From assembly GCA_964460115.1 (NCBI GenBank), contig CAYWPR010000004.1:86073-150072 (forward strand): DNA of 64,000 nt, in the 5' to 3' direction. Positions 50,725-60,030 of this stretch are shown here, piece by piece. The translations under genes and the position numbers were made by a program. The stretch's first letter is position 1, and each line of letters begins with the position of its first letter. The notes under the pieces were generated by a model, which saw only the letters and a program-made list of their open reading frames with translations, had not been told where the DNA came from and did no database searches. Source of the DNA: JAEUJZ01 sp964460115. Lineage in GTDB: Bacteria; Myxococcota_A; Polyangia; Palsa-1104; JAEUJZ01.

Positions 50725-53352
50725 ATGCTGGAATCGGCGCGTACCCACGGCCCCTCTGTCAGAACAGGATGGCTGCTACTATTTCTACTGTGCGTGGGCT
50801 GCACGGCGCAACCGCGCGAGCACCACGGGCTGTGGACGGTTGCGGATTACCAGGGAAGCTTTGAGTATCGTTATGGAGAGTCGCCACGGGATAGGAATCT
50901 GCGGCCAATTTTCGCCGATCCGCGGCATAGCGATAGTGGCTGGCGCCAAAGCCACGGAATTGGTATGCCCCAAGGGCGTGGCGACCAGCGAGTTCTTTGG
51001 CTGCGCACGCGCTTGTCCGGACCGAAATTGCAGTTGCCGATGCTCTATTTGCGCCTGCTCAGTAGCGGCGTGCAAATGTTTATCGATGGGGAACCGGTAC
51101 AGCCGCAGACGGGCGTGTACACATCGATTGACCGTCTGGCCAGTACCCGCGACGAGTATCTCATTCCGCTGAGCACGGACTATGCTGGAAAGACGCTGAC
51201 GCTGCGGCTTTCTTCCAGCGCCCCGGTTATGGGCTTAGGGCAAAAGCCTCGACTGGGTGAAGCTGCCGCTGTGGCGCTGGATCTTATACGTCGCAGCGGC
51301 GTACAAGGTTTGATGTCCCTTTTATTCCTATCGCTATCGACCTTGGCCGGAATCCTTTTTATTTTGCGGCGCACTGAAAAATCTTATCTTTACTTTGCAA
51401 TACACAGCGCCGGGATGGCTATCTACAATCTGTCGGTTGCCGGTCTTTTGCGGACTTTGATTCCGTGGCCATTTCCGCAACTGGCCAGCCAGATACTCAG
51501 TTTGGCCCTGTCCTATATCGCCCTCTGTTCCTATATCGGCTTCGTGCTCGACTTAGGACCCCTGCGGGTTCTGCACTGGATGCGCCTGCTTTTGCTGGTT
51601 TTTGGGGTCGTCGCGCTTGGGGTGCTGGAAATCAATCCGACGTTATTGATTATGCTGGTGCAGCCCATGAATCTGATGTCTGCATTGCTGCTGCTGAGCC
51701 TTGTTGCGACGTCGGTTTTGGGGGTGCGGCGCGGTGACGCAGACGCCAAACTGCTAAGCCTGGGTTTAATTTCCGTATTTGTCGTAGTCATTCCCGACCT
51801 AGCGGTTGCTGCCGGTGTGGTCTCCGGTGAATTTGGTTCCAACATACCCGTCGCGATGATGGTCTTTGTGCTTTCCTTGGCGATGATACTACTCCGTCGC
51901 TTTGCCAAAGAACGTGCGCATACCGTGCAGTTGCAGATTGAACATCGGGTCGCCAACCATCGTCTTGAAGAGCAAACAGAACTTTTGGAAGCGGCCGCGC
52001 GAATGGCCAAGGGAGACCTGGAAAAAAGAATCGAAGTTGCGACCACAAGTCCGCTCGGACCGCTGGCCGTGGCCCTAGATGGCATGCGCGAAGACCTGCA
52101 GGCCAAACTGCAACTATTGGATCGCATGCAGCAGGATCTGCAGGCCAAGGTAGAGACTTTAGAGACGCGCAACCAAGAAATCGGCCACTTAAACGATGAG
52201 CTGCGCCGGCAAATTGAGCAACGCTCCAGACGGCTTATCGATATATTGCTGCCGTCTGCAGGAACGCCGCAGGTGCTTCCTGAACTGAGCGAAAATGATT
52301 TGCTAGGTGATTACTACCGAATCATTCGAGTGGTCGGCACAGGCGGTATGGGAATGGTCTATGAGGTAGAGCGCACGACCGATGGTCGCAGGCTGGCCGC
52401 CAAGGTACTTCGCGGTGCCGGGGTTGATCGAACGGCGCTTGGTCGGTTTGCGCGTGAAGCCCAGATCATGGCCCGGATGAAGCATCCTAGTCTCGTGGCG
52501 ATCTCTGACGTTGATGTGACCAGCGATGGCATCCTTTTTCTAGTCATGGAACTTGTAAGCGGTGCGTCGCTGGGGCAGTTGCGCAATCGCTTTGGTCAAC
52601 GTACTTGGGTGCATACAGTCTTGGCCCAGATTGCCGATGCCCTGGCCGCCCTGCACGCTTGCGGCGTGGTGCACCGTGATTTAAAGCCTGAGAACGTGCT
52701 TATCGTAGAGGAAGGACCGGAAAAGCTGCCGCTGGTCAAACTTGCGGATTTCGGAATCTCTATGCTTGTCGAGGACGAATCGCAAACCCCACCGCCATTT
52801 CAGCCAGCCATCGTCGAAATGGCGAAAGCGGCACGGCCGCCTATAGTAATCAGCGAAACCAACGTCATGTTGCCGACGCTGGAAATTCTGACCAATCGAG
52901 TGACTCAGTCTAAAAAAATAAGTATCGGCGGCGGATATGCGGAAGCGACACTGACCAAGACCGGAGTGATTCTGGGAACGCCGATTTATATGGCTCCGGA
53001 GCTGGCCCTTGGTTCCAAACATGCCCATCCGGCGGCCGACATCTTTAGCTTGGGAGTGCTGGCCTACGAAATGTTCGCCGGTCAGCCGCCATTTGCGCAA
53101 CCGCCGATTCTGATTCGCAGTTTGGGCGGGACTTTGCTGATTCCGCCATTTTTGCGCAACCAGGCCGGACTGGATCCTGCGGTCGTCGATTTGATTGAGC
53201 GCTGCCTGGCAACGGATCCGGCCCAGCGCCCCAAAGCCCAAGATGCTGCGCAGGTTCTATTTGCCGCACTTGGCGAAGCCAGCAGATTGCAGGAAATCGA
53301 AGAAGCCCCGACGGGGGCTTATACACCGATTCAGCGAAACTCTGCGAGATAG
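50725..53352 (+). CDS. 7TMR-DISM receptor fused to a Ser/Thr protein kinase
   Basis: An 875-residue protein. A lipoprotein-like signal (TGWLLLFLLCVGC) leads into a DISMED2-type extracellular domain (about 40-185). Seven hydrophobic helices of 7TMR-DISM follow (about 195-390), then a HAMP-like and coiled-coil linker (about 395-510) with AARMAKGDLEKRIE. The kinase domain is about 528-850: P loop VGTGGMGMVYE, Lys in RLAAKVL, HRDLKPEN near 650, DFG near 675, and TPIYMAPEL near 755. Between DFG and APE lies an unusual insertion of about 50 residues beyond the normal loop. It would couple an external ligand to phosphorylation of cytoplasmic targets. The malonyl-CoA ligase/H-NOX genes are divergent. 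Confidence 0.9.
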   Translation: MLESARTHGPSVRTGWLLLFLLCVGCTAQPREHHGLWTVADYQGSFEYRYGESPRDRNLRPIFADPRHSDSGWRQSHGIGMPQGRGDQRVLWLRTRLSGPKLQLPMLYLRLLSSGVQMFIDGEPVQPQTGVYTSIDRLASTRDEYLIPLSTDYAGKTLTLRLSSSAPVMGLGQKPRLGEAAAVALDLIRRSGVQGLMSLLFLSLSTLAGILFILRRTEKSYLYFAIHSAGMAIYNLSVAGLLRTLIPWPFPQLASQILSLALSYIALCSYIGFVLDLGPLRVLHWMRLLLLVFGVVALGVLEINPTLLIMLVQPMNLMSALLLLSLVATSVLGVRRGDADAKLLSLGLISVFVVVIPDLAVAAGVVSGEFGSNIPVAMMVFVLSLAMILLRRFAKERAHTVQLQIEHRVANHRLEEQTELLEAAARMAKGDLEKRIEVATTSPLGPLAVALDGMREDLQAKLQLLDRMQQDLQAKVETLETRNQEIGHLNDELRRQIEQRSRRLIDILLPSAGTPQVLPELSENDLLGDYYRIIRVVGTGGMGMVYEVERTTDGRRLAAKVLRGAGVDRTALGRFAREAQIMARMKHPSLVAISDVDVTSDGILFLVMELVSGASLGQLRNRFGQRTWVHTVLAQIADALAALHACGVVHRDLKPENVLIVEEGPEKLPLVKLADFGISMLVEDESQTPPPFQPAIVEMAKAARPPIVISETNVMLPTLEILTNRVTQSKKISIGGGYAEATLTKTGVILGTPIYMAPELALGSKHAHPAADIFSLGVLAYEMFAGQPPFAQPPILIRSLGGTLLIPPFLRNQAGLDPAVVDLIERCLATDPAQRPKAQDAAQVLFAALGEASRLQEIEEAPTGAYTPIQRNSAR

Positions 53353-53372
53353 TGGCCTTGCTTCGCGAAAGC

Positions 53373-54350
53373 CTACTTTTTCCGTGGGCGGCGCTCGGGG
53401 CGATCTGGCAGCTCTTGCATCATAGCGGCAGAGCTTAATGCCCCATCATAGGGGCCAGGCCTGCTGACGACAACCTTGGGATACACCGATACTCGGTATC
53501 CCTTCACCGTCCACATTCCTCCGACCTTGAGCGGGTCCTTGATGGGATCGGTAAAAAACGCTCCGGCCTGGTCGATAAAAGATGGCTCCTCATCGGATGG
53601 GTTTTCTTTTTCGAACTGGCCCTTGTAAAGCAGAGCCGCCTGCAATTGGGTATTGTCTAAGCCCAAGGCAGAGGACTTTGGCACAAACCTCGGATCAACT
53701 AGGATGGGCGGCAGATTTTTATAGATCTGCGATCTAGGATCTATCGAGTTGGCTGACGTTGTCGAATACGCTGAAGCAGCGTGCGCGTTATCATCTGCGA
53801 TTTGTTCTTGGTTCGCCTGCTTCTCGGCTGCTTGAATTTTTTTCAAAATTTCCTGACACAGCTCTTCTGCAATTTTCCATTTTAGCCGTGCCGCCTCCAC
53901 TTCGTTTGGATGTGGTGGAGGAAGCGCTAATTTTATCGGTAAAACTCTATGTTCCTCGGCGGCTTTGGATGCACCTTGAAGCGCTGACAGAACGTCTGGA
54001 TCCCGCTGAAGTAGATAATTGTCAGATTTCTGCTCGGCTAGCTTCCGCTGTTTGTCTTCGGCTCGTTGCGCCTCCAGCTTTTGGAGCCATTCATCCCATG
54101 CATCGCGCCGCTCTTTTTTTTCGTCATAATCAGCTTTCAGCGCGGCCGCTTTTTTCTGTGCGGCCTGAAGCTGCTTGCCTAACTCAATTTTCGGCAAAGC
54201 CATGTCGGCTGGCATCGCAAACTTAGGAACGACAGATTGCGCAGACTCAGAATTTGAATGGGTACTTGGCGCAGGTTCGACGGCTGCATGCTTAGGATCG
54301 GTATGAAATAAATTCGAATCATTCCCTTTCTTGTCGTGCACGTGGTCCAT
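53373..54350 (-). CDS. Unknown coiled-coil protein
   Basis: A 325-residue protein that I do not recognise. Residues 1-50 are polar; about 52-112 form a strongly charged coiled coil (KQLQAAQKKAAALKADYDEKKERRDAWDEWLQKLEAQRAEDKQRKL). About 160-190 continues with helical charged repeats. The last 120 residues contain a short folded segment (DPLKVGGMWTVKGYRVSVYPKVVVSRPGPYDG). There is no signal peptide or membrane segment. It converges on the kinase gene and runs in the same direction as the small STAS-like gene 42 bp upstream, which suggests they work together. Possible scaffold or secreted effector; no evidence for either. Confidence 0.5.
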   Translation of the reverse strand: MDHVHDKKGNDSNLFHTDPKHAAVEPAPSTHSNSESAQSVVPKFAMPADMALPKIELGKQLQAAQKKAAALKADYDEKKERRDAWDEWLQKLEAQRAEDKQRKLAEQKSDNYLLQRDPDVLSALQGASKAAEEHRVLPIKLALPPPHPNEVEAARLKWKIAEELCQEILKKIQAAEKQANQEQIADDNAHAASAYSTTSANSIDPRSQIYKNLPPILVDPRFVPKSSALGLDNTQLQAALLYKGQFEKENPSDEEPSFIDQAGAFFTDPIKDPLKVGGMWTVKGYRVSVYPKVVVSRPGPYDGALSSAAMMQELPDRPERRPRKK

Positions 54351-54392
54351 CGTCGTTAAGGCCTCAATACACTGAGATCTGAATCGGTAACT

Positions 54393-54755
54393 TTACTCGC
54401 ACTCAAACTGTAGCTGCGGCCTGGCGCGAAATAGTACTGTCATGCAGCGATAGGAAACCCGCTGCCATTCCATATTTGAGTTGTATAGGACTCGGGTCGG
54501 AATTTGATTGCGGTCGAGGTTTTTTAGAAATTGCAGAATCGGCGCCTGGGTTGCTGAGTTTGTATATTCTAGCTGCCGGAAATCCATAAGCAGACGCTTC
54601 CCTTGCAAAGTCGCCAGCAGATCCTTGAAATAGGGATTGAGAACCACCGACGGAATCAATGTTTCGCAATGTCCGTGCCAGAACAGCGTTGCCGATTCAT
54701 TAGACAAGACCAGTTCGATGCGCAAATTTTCGTGTACCAAGGTGGTCTGGGGCAT
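54393..54755 (-). CDS. Small STAS-like regulator (slr1659-type)
   Basis: A 120-residue protein with alternating strands and helices: LRIELVLSNESATLFWHG, LLATLQGKRLLMDFRQLEYTNSATQAPILQFLKNL and IPTRVLYNSNMEWQRVSYRCMTVLF. The DFRxLEYTNSA segment resembles the STAS phospho-site loop of slr1659-type small regulators. Such proteins act in partner switching with kinases and phosphatases (family knowledge). The start MPQTTLV has GAGGAA upstream. It precedes the coiled-coil gene by 42 bp. About 270 bp upstream of it hold no gene I can see. Confidence 0.6.
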   Translation of the reverse strand: MPQTTLVHENLRIELVLSNESATLFWHGHCETLIPSVVLNPYFKDLLATLQGKRLLMDFRQLEYTNSATQAPILQFLKNLDRNQIPTRVLYNSNMEWQRVSYRCMTVLFRARPQLQFECE

Positions 54756-55026
54756 GAAATTCCTCGGGTTTGCCGGCACCGCAGCAATGACGATTCAATA
54801 GCCAGCGCGAATCTGGTCGAATTCCGATGCTTTAACTAGCGGTCGAGCCATGCAGGTTCGATGCATCCAGACATCGCAAATTCGCATTATATCGCCGACC
54901 TTGCGCCGAATCGAGACGTCTTGCAAATTACTCCGATGTCGTCGCAGGTATGATTCCCACGGGGTATGTAGGCAGGAGAAAGGTCCGACAAGGTGCTGGC
55001 GGCGTGGAAGATGACGCGGGTGAAGG

Positions 55027-56664
55027 TCAATGACTTAGCGCAAATCCCTCATAGCCTTTGGCGGCGACGTCGTCGCATTTTTGCCGGTAGGCGCCGACTC
55101 CGCCTATATAAGGCATAAAAACGCGAGGCTTGCCGGCAATGTTTGCTCCCACATACCAAGAGTTGGCGACGGGAAATAGAGTATAGTTAGCCACTGCCTC
55201 GACGTGAGCAACCCAAGCGTCCTCGGCATCCGCGCTGGCCTCGATGCTGGCCAGATTGTGCTTTTGCAGATAGGCAATGGCATCGGCGATCCAATCGACA
55301 TGCTGCTCGATGGACAAAACCATATTGCTAAGCACCGATGGGCTGCCGGGGCCGGTGATCGTAAAGAGGTTTGGAAATCCAGCGGTCATGATTCCCAAAT
55401 AGGTGCGTGGACCGCTCGCCCACTTTTCGCGCAGCGTTTTTGCGTATTTGCCTCGAATATCGATGTTCAAAAGCGCGCCGGTCATCGCATCAAAGCCGGT
55501 GGCGTATACAATGCTGTTCAGCGCATATTCTGCATCTTGCGTTTTGATCCCGGCGTCCGTGATAGCAACGATGGGATCTTTGCGAACGTCAATCAGCCTG
55601 ACATTTGCACGATTGAAGGTCTGATAGTAGTCCGTATTCAAGCAAACGCGTTTGCTGCCTAATGGATAGTCCTTTGGAGAAAGTGCCTCGGCCACGGCCG
55701 GATCGAAAACGATTTGCCGAATGCGTGAACGGACAAACTCGGCCACGGTATCGTTCGCCGCTTTATTGACCAGAAGATCGGCAAAAGCGCCAAGTATGCA
55801 CAGCCCGCCTTTTTCCCATCGAGCCGCAAACTCGCGCTGCCGCTCTTCCGGAGACGCTGCCATCGCTTCCTGCGGATTGTTTTCGAAAAGAAAGCCAAAG
55901 CTAGATGTGCGGGCTTTTTGCCGCTCGGCTGCATAGTTGGCTTTTACGAATTGTTCATGCTTGGAATCGAGCGGCGCATTGGCCGCCGGCACACTAAAGC
56001 TAGGCGTTCGCTGAAAGACCAGAACCTGCGCCGCTTGTTTGGCGATATAGGGCAAGGCTTGAATCGCCGAGGAGCCGGTACCGATGATGCCGACGCTCTG
56101 ACCAGTAAAATCGACTTCTTTGTGCGGCCAGTTTCCGGTATGAAACCACTGACCTTGAAAGCTTTGCAAACCCGGGAAATTCGGAATTTTGGCCGCGGAA
56201 AGGCAGCCGGTTGCCATGATGCAGAATTTTGCGCTGACTTGATCGCCGCGATCTGTTTGTAGCGACCAGCGCTGCGTTGCCTGGTCAAAGCTTGCGGCCG
56301 TCACGCGCGTTTCAAACTGGATGTCGCGGCGCAGGTCAAAGCGATCCGCAACATGATTGAGGTAGCGCAAAATTTCAGGCTGAGATGCGTAGCGCTCGCT
56401 CCATTTCCACTCTTGCTGCAGTTCTTCGGAAAATGAATAGGAATATTCTAGGCTTTCCACATCGCAGCGTGCTCCCGGATAGCGGTTCCAATACCACGTT
56501 CCGCCTACATCGCTGGCCGCTTCGTAAAGGCGTACCGAGATGCCAAGGCCGCGCAGACGGTGCAGCATATACAAGCCGGCGAATCCAGCACCGACGATTA
56601 CCGCATCGAATTCAGCACTTTGATTGGCAGCGCTGAAAGAATTGCATTCAGATACGTCCGACAT
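55027..56664 (-). CDS. Baeyer-Villiger monooxygenase (flavin-containing)
   Basis: A 545-residue class B flavoprotein. The start MSDVSEC has AAGGAGA upstream. Two Rossmann motifs are present: VIVGAGFAGLYMLHRL for FAD and VGIIGTGSSAIQALPYIA for NADPH. The Baeyer-Villiger fingerprint FxGxxxHxxxW is seen as FQGQWFHTGNWP. DVGGTWYWNRYPGARCDVES is the typical substrate-domain sequence of cyclohexanone/phenylacetone monooxygenases. It would convert ketones to esters or lactones using NADPH and O2. It is the last gene of a same-strand run (GNAT, pirin, glycosidase, this gene) with gaps of 3 to 35 bp. The natural ketone is unknown. Confidence 0.93.
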   Translation of the reverse strand: MSDVSECNSFSAANQSAEFDAVIVGAGFAGLYMLHRLRGLGISVRLYEAASDVGGTWYWNRYPGARCDVESLEYSYSFSEELQQEWKWSERYASQPEILRYLNHVADRFDLRRDIQFETRVTAASFDQATQRWSLQTDRGDQVSAKFCIMATGCLSAAKIPNFPGLQSFQGQWFHTGNWPHKEVDFTGQSVGIIGTGSSAIQALPYIAKQAAQVLVFQRTPSFSVPAANAPLDSKHEQFVKANYAAERQKARTSSFGFLFENNPQEAMAASPEERQREFAARWEKGGLCILGAFADLLVNKAANDTVAEFVRSRIRQIVFDPAVAEALSPKDYPLGSKRVCLNTDYYQTFNRANVRLIDVRKDPIVAITDAGIKTQDAEYALNSIVYATGFDAMTGALLNIDIRGKYAKTLREKWASGPRTYLGIMTAGFPNLFTITGPGSPSVLSNMVLSIEQHVDWIADAIAYLQKHNLASIEASADAEDAWVAHVEAVANYTLFPVANSWYVGANIAGKPRVFMPYIGGVGAYRQKCDDVAAKGYEGFALSH

Positions 56665-56699
56665 CTCAGGTCTCCTTTTTCGAAAAATCTTGTTGCTGG

Positions 56700-57599
56700 T
56701 TACTGGTTTTCTTTTTTCGTGGTTTTCAAGCTTGCTGGCTTTTTCGGCAGTACGGCCAGCATCCCGACAAAATGCCCTTCGCCAATTGAGCTGCCGAGTA
56801 CACCCTCGGCACGGCGGCCCCAGCTTGGGGCATGCAGGCGCGAGATATGGCCGTCTAGATAAAGCGCATCGCGGCAACCCAGACGATCGCGAAAAAAGCG
56901 CGCGAAGCGGTAAAAGTTGATGCTACTGCGCGAGATGACCAAGTAAATCTGCCACGGGTTCACAATTCCGACACCGTTGCGCACAAAGGCACTTTGGGAA
57001 TCCGGTTGAAAACGCGGATGGATTTCGCCGTCTACAAGCAAAAGCGGACCGGATTGCGTCGCCAGATCTACCTTGGCCTGCTCAGAAAAGGCCGCGTAGG
57101 CCGCGGTCTCATGAATTCCGGCCCCGCTTTTGCCGATGTGAAAAACTCCGTTTGGCGCTAGGTAGAAATTGCCTCCGCCTTGACCGCGATCAAGTGGATG
57201 TAACTCGACCCCATCCTGTACATGCAAACCCAGCGGCTTTTCGTCTTTGCCATAAATTCCGGCATTCATAACAGCCAGCGGTGCTTCTCCTTGCGCGTCT
57301 AACCAATCAAAGGCGGCACGCAGCCTGGAAAAAGGAATGCCCGGGGCCGTTTCTGTGGGCTTGCGCCACAAAAGCCGCAGCCTGGCCCGACGCAAATCGA
57401 TCTTGATGACGTCCAGTTCAGTGGTGTCATCGCGCAGCGTTAAAAAGCGTATAGGCGGCTCTGGCGGGGGCTTTTGCGCTGGTTTGGCCAGCGCAAAAGT
57501 GCTGATGCAAAGGCCAATCAGCCAGAATTTTTGAAAAAGCCGCCGCCCGGCCAAAACGCGCTCGGGCTGGGCCGCCGCAAAGCCTTTCCCAAACCACAC
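56700..57599 (-). CDS. Phosphodiester glycosidase-family (DUF2233/NAGPA) exported protein
   Basis: A protein of up to 299 residues with a signal sequence (FQKFWLIGLCISTFALA). The body has the phosphodiester-glycosidase pattern: LAVMNAGIYGKDEKPLGLHVQDG, GNFYLAPNGVFHIG, ATQSGPLLLVDG and ISRSSINFYRFARFFRDRLGCRDALYLDGHISRLHAP. This family is related to the enzyme uncovering mannose-6-phosphate and to exopolysaccharide processing. No ATG fits: the nearest choices are GTG 57599, just after the pirin stop, or a TTG about 45 bases further in, so the start is unsettled. It lies 5 bp after the pirin gene and 35 bp before the BVMO gene. Confidence 0.82.
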   Translation of the reverse strand: MWFGKGFAAAQPERVLAGRRLFQKFWLIGLCISTFALAKPAQKPPPEPPIRFLTLRDDTTELDVIKIDLRRARLRLLWRKPTETAPGIPFSRLRAAFDWLDAQGEAPLAVMNAGIYGKDEKPLGLHVQDGVELHPLDRGQGGGNFYLAPNGVFHIGKSGAGIHETAAYAAFSEQAKVDLATQSGPLLLVDGEIHPRFQPDSQSAFVRNGVGIVNPWQIYLVISRSSINFYRFARFFRDRLGCRDALYLDGHISRLHAPSWGRRAEGVLGSSIGEGHFVGMLAVLPKKPASLKTTKKENQ

Positions 57600-57604
57600 A
57601 CTTT

Positions 57605-58519
57605 TTATCCGAGGCCGGGAAGCGGAATGAATTCCTGTTCGTCTCCGGGAACGCGCGCAAAACGGCCGTTTTTCCAGTCCTGTTTGGCTTGTTCGATGCG
57701 CTCTGGCGAGCTGGAAACGAAATTCCAATAAAGATGACGCGGCCCATCCAGTTCGGCGCCGCCGATTAGCATAAGGCGCGCTGCGCCTTCCGCTTTCAGC
57801 ACCGGATTTGTACCTGCCGCAAAGACCATCATATTACACGCAGAAACGCGCTCATTTCCGCAGTGGACGACGCCTTCGACCACATAGGCCGCCCGTTCCG
57901 CGTACTCTGCGGGCATCGGCAGCGTTGCACCCGCCGCAAGCTGTGCATCGACTAGGAATGTCGGCGCAAAGACTTTTACTGGTGAGGTCATGCCGTAGGC
58001 CGCACCGGCCAAAATTCGCAGCGCCACCCCATCTTGCTTTCGCGCCGGCAGCGTACTTTCGGGATGATGGAAAAAGGCCGGCTCAGTTTCTTCATGCGCT
58101 TTGGGAAGGGCCACCCACATCTGAATGCCATGGACCGGCCCGCCAGTTTGGCGCAAGGCCTGCGGAGTCCGTTCGGAATGAACGATGCCGCGTCCGGCCG
58201 TCATCCAGTTTATATCGCCAGGGGAAATGATCTGATTCGAGCCCAAGCTGTCGCGATGCTGAATTGCGCCGGCAAACAAATAAGTGACGGTGGCCAGATT
58301 GATGTGGGGATGGGGACGTACATCGATGCCCTGTCCCGGCGCGAATTGCACCTTCGAAAGGTGATCGAAAAAGACAAAAGGGCCAACTTGGCGCCGCAAA
58401 GGCGATGGAAGCACTCGGCCGACGGAAAATCCTCCCAAGTCGCGCATTTTGGCTTCCAGCAAGTGCGCAAATTCGAAATGGGACGGCTGCGTATCTTCGT
58501 GATTGTCATGTACAGGCAT
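57605..58519 (-). CDS. Pirin-family protein
   Basis: A 304-residue bicupin protein. The N-terminal cupin carries the metal-binding set RPHPHINLATVTYLF with His and Glu further on in AGRGIVHSERTP. The conserved GPFVFFDHLSKVQF block precedes it. Bacterial pirins act as quercetin-2,3-dioxygenases or as binders of pyruvate dehydrogenase, and some respond to oxidative stress (family knowledge). Neighbours are a GNAT gene 3 bp upstream and the glycosidase 5 bp downstream, so they form one transcript. Its start MPVHDNH directly follows the GNAT stop. Confidence 0.92.
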   Translation of the reverse strand: MPVHDNHEDTQPSHFEFAHLLEAKMRDLGGFSVGRVLPSPLRRQVGPFVFFDHLSKVQFAPGQGIDVRPHPHINLATVTYLFAGAIQHRDSLGSNQIISPGDINWMTAGRGIVHSERTPQALRQTGGPVHGIQMWVALPKAHEETEPAFFHHPESTLPARKQDGVALRILAGAAYGMTSPVKVFAPTFLVDAQLAAGATLPMPAEYAERAAYVVEGVVHCGNERVSACNMMVFAAGTNPVLKAEGAARLMLIGGAELDGPRHLYWNFVSSSPERIEQAKQDWKNGRFARVPGDEQEFIPLPGLG

Positions 58520-58522
58520 GGG

Positions 58523-59116
58523 TTACATCTTATGCTGCAGTTCTTGCCACTCATCAACGCATAGTTCGTAGCTGCAGTGATTCCACCAGCGTCCGAATCG
58601 AAACATATGATCGCGCTGCTCGCCAAGCAGGCGAAAACCGAGCTTTTCGATCACGCGCCGTGAGGGCGCATTGTCAACGATACAGCCGACGATGATCTTG
58701 TGCAGACCAAGGCTTTGGTAGCCAAAGCGCAGCACCGCTTTTGCGGCTTCGGTGACAAGGCCGAGATTTTGAAAAGGCGGTCCCAGCCAATATCCAAGCT
58801 CGGCTCGATCCATGCGCCAGGCGCGCATGATTTTGGTGATGTCATGAAGGCCGATTACGCCGACCGGCGTGCCGTTGTAGCAAATGGCCCAGACAATGCT
58901 TTGTCCCTCTGCCTCGCTCCGCCAGCCGGCGTTGCTTTGCTTCATCGCATCTACAAAAGACTGGGTTTCATCGATGCTGCGATGCGCATCCCAGGTCATA
59001 AAGCGCGGAATATTGGGGTCCGACACGTAGGGCCATAAAGCTTTGGCATCTTCGATATCGTCGCCAAGCGGACGCAGGAAAAGGCGCGAAGTATGTAGCT
59101 CGAGATTCAAGGCCAT
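58523..59116 (-). CDS. GNAT N-acetyltransferase (RimJ/RimL type)
   Basis: A 197-residue acetyltransferase. The order of elements is that of RimJ/RimL-like GNAT enzymes: LHTSRLFLRPLGDDIEDAKALWPYVSDP at the start, QSIVWAICYNGTPVGVIGLHDI, the acetyl-CoA-binding region AELGYWLGPPFQNLGLVTEAAKAVLRFGYQSLGLHKI, and NAPSRRVIEKLGFRLLGEQRDH. It acetylates an amine group on a protein N-terminus or small molecule; target unknown. It is the first gene of the minus-strand run with pirin, glycosidase and BVMO, so their promoter should lie between it and 59266. I see no clear one. Confidence 0.92.
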   Translation of the reverse strand: MALNLELHTSRLFLRPLGDDIEDAKALWPYVSDPNIPRFMTWDAHRSIDETQSFVDAMKQSNAGWRSEAEGQSIVWAICYNGTPVGVIGLHDITKIMRAWRMDRAELGYWLGPPFQNLGLVTEAAKAVLRFGYQSLGLHKIIVGCIVDNAPSRRVIEKLGFRLLGEQRDHMFRFGRWWNHCSYELCVDEWQELQHKM

Positions 59117-59265
59117 GACGGTTTTCAGTCTATAGGAAACGGGCGGCCTTACGGCTCAATAATCGAACAAGTTCGACATGCGGTATAGGTAGGCAAAAGT
59201 ATTACTGGTCTGAGACTTGCCTACTTGGATTTAGTCCTGTATTTTGGCCCCAAAAGAGCCCAAGC

Positions 59266-60030
59266 ATGTTCAGTTTGTTTGTTTGCATCGATAGATTTCT
59301 CGTCGGAGCGGACGCGAATTTGCGGGCCTTTCTACACGCACTGCGCGAACGACCAAAAAATCGCGGCGCCGCGAGTCACTTGCATCGGCTGGCGTTGGCC
59401 GAGCATCGACACTGGGCGGCGGGGCGTATCCTGCGTGTACGTTTTTTCACCGGGACGCGGACGATACACGCGCAAGTGCTGGCGACGGCGCGGCGCTGGA
59501 CCCTGCATGCCAACCTGGCCTTCAACGATGTGACCGAAGAGCCGGCGGAACCTGCGGAAATTCGCGTGAGCTTTGGCGCAAAAGGCGATCGCTCCGCCTG
59601 GTCCTACATCGGAACCGACTGCTTGGAGATTGCTGCAAGCGAGCCGACCATGCATTTGGGCGACTTGGAAATTGGCAACGGCCTTTCGGACTTACAGCGC
59701 GTCGTGCTGCACGAATTTGGTCACGCGCTTGGCTTCATTCACGAACATCAAAGTCCGGCGGCGGCGATTCCGTGGAATTTGCCCGAGGTGTATCGCTACT
59801 ACGCGGCTCCGCCGAGCTATTGGAATGCGCAGCAGGTCCTGCACAACATCGTCGGGCGTTATCGCGGGACGGTGACGCAGTACTCCAATTTCGATCCGCA
59901 TTCAATCATGCTGTATCCCATTGCCAAGGAATTGACCGATGGGGTGTTCGAGATTGCTCCGAACTATGAACTTTCGGCAACGGATGGCGAATTTGCGCGG
60001 AACATCTATCCATACGGAGCGTGTCCTTAA
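59266..60030 (+). CDS. Astacin-like (M12A) zinc metallopeptidase
   Basis: A 254-residue metzincin. The zinc motif HExxHxxGxxHE is H149-E150-x2-H153-x5-H159-E160 in VVLHEFGHALGFIHEHQ, and the Met-turn is SIMLYP with Met215. The upstream part (RILRVRFF, AEIRVSF, SAWSYIGTDCLEI, TMHLGD) matches the M12A catalytic domain. There is no signal peptide, so it may act inside the cell or leave by another route; the first 50 residues are basic and helical and could be a pro-segment. It ends one codon step before the CHAT gene in the same frame. A single stop (60028) separates the two, with a perfect Shine-Dalgarno overlapping it. Confidence 0.92.
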   Translation: MFSLFVCIDRFLVGADANLRAFLHALRERPKNRGAASHLHRLALAEHRHWAAGRILRVRFFTGTRTIHAQVLATARRWTLHANLAFNDVTEEPAEPAEIRVSFGAKGDRSAWSYIGTDCLEIAASEPTMHLGDLEIGNGLSDLQRVVLHEFGHALGFIHEHQSPAAAIPWNLPEVYRYYAAPPSYWNAQQVLHNIVGRYRGTVTQYSNFDPHSIMLYPIAKELTDGVFEIAPNYELSATDGEFARNIYPYGACP

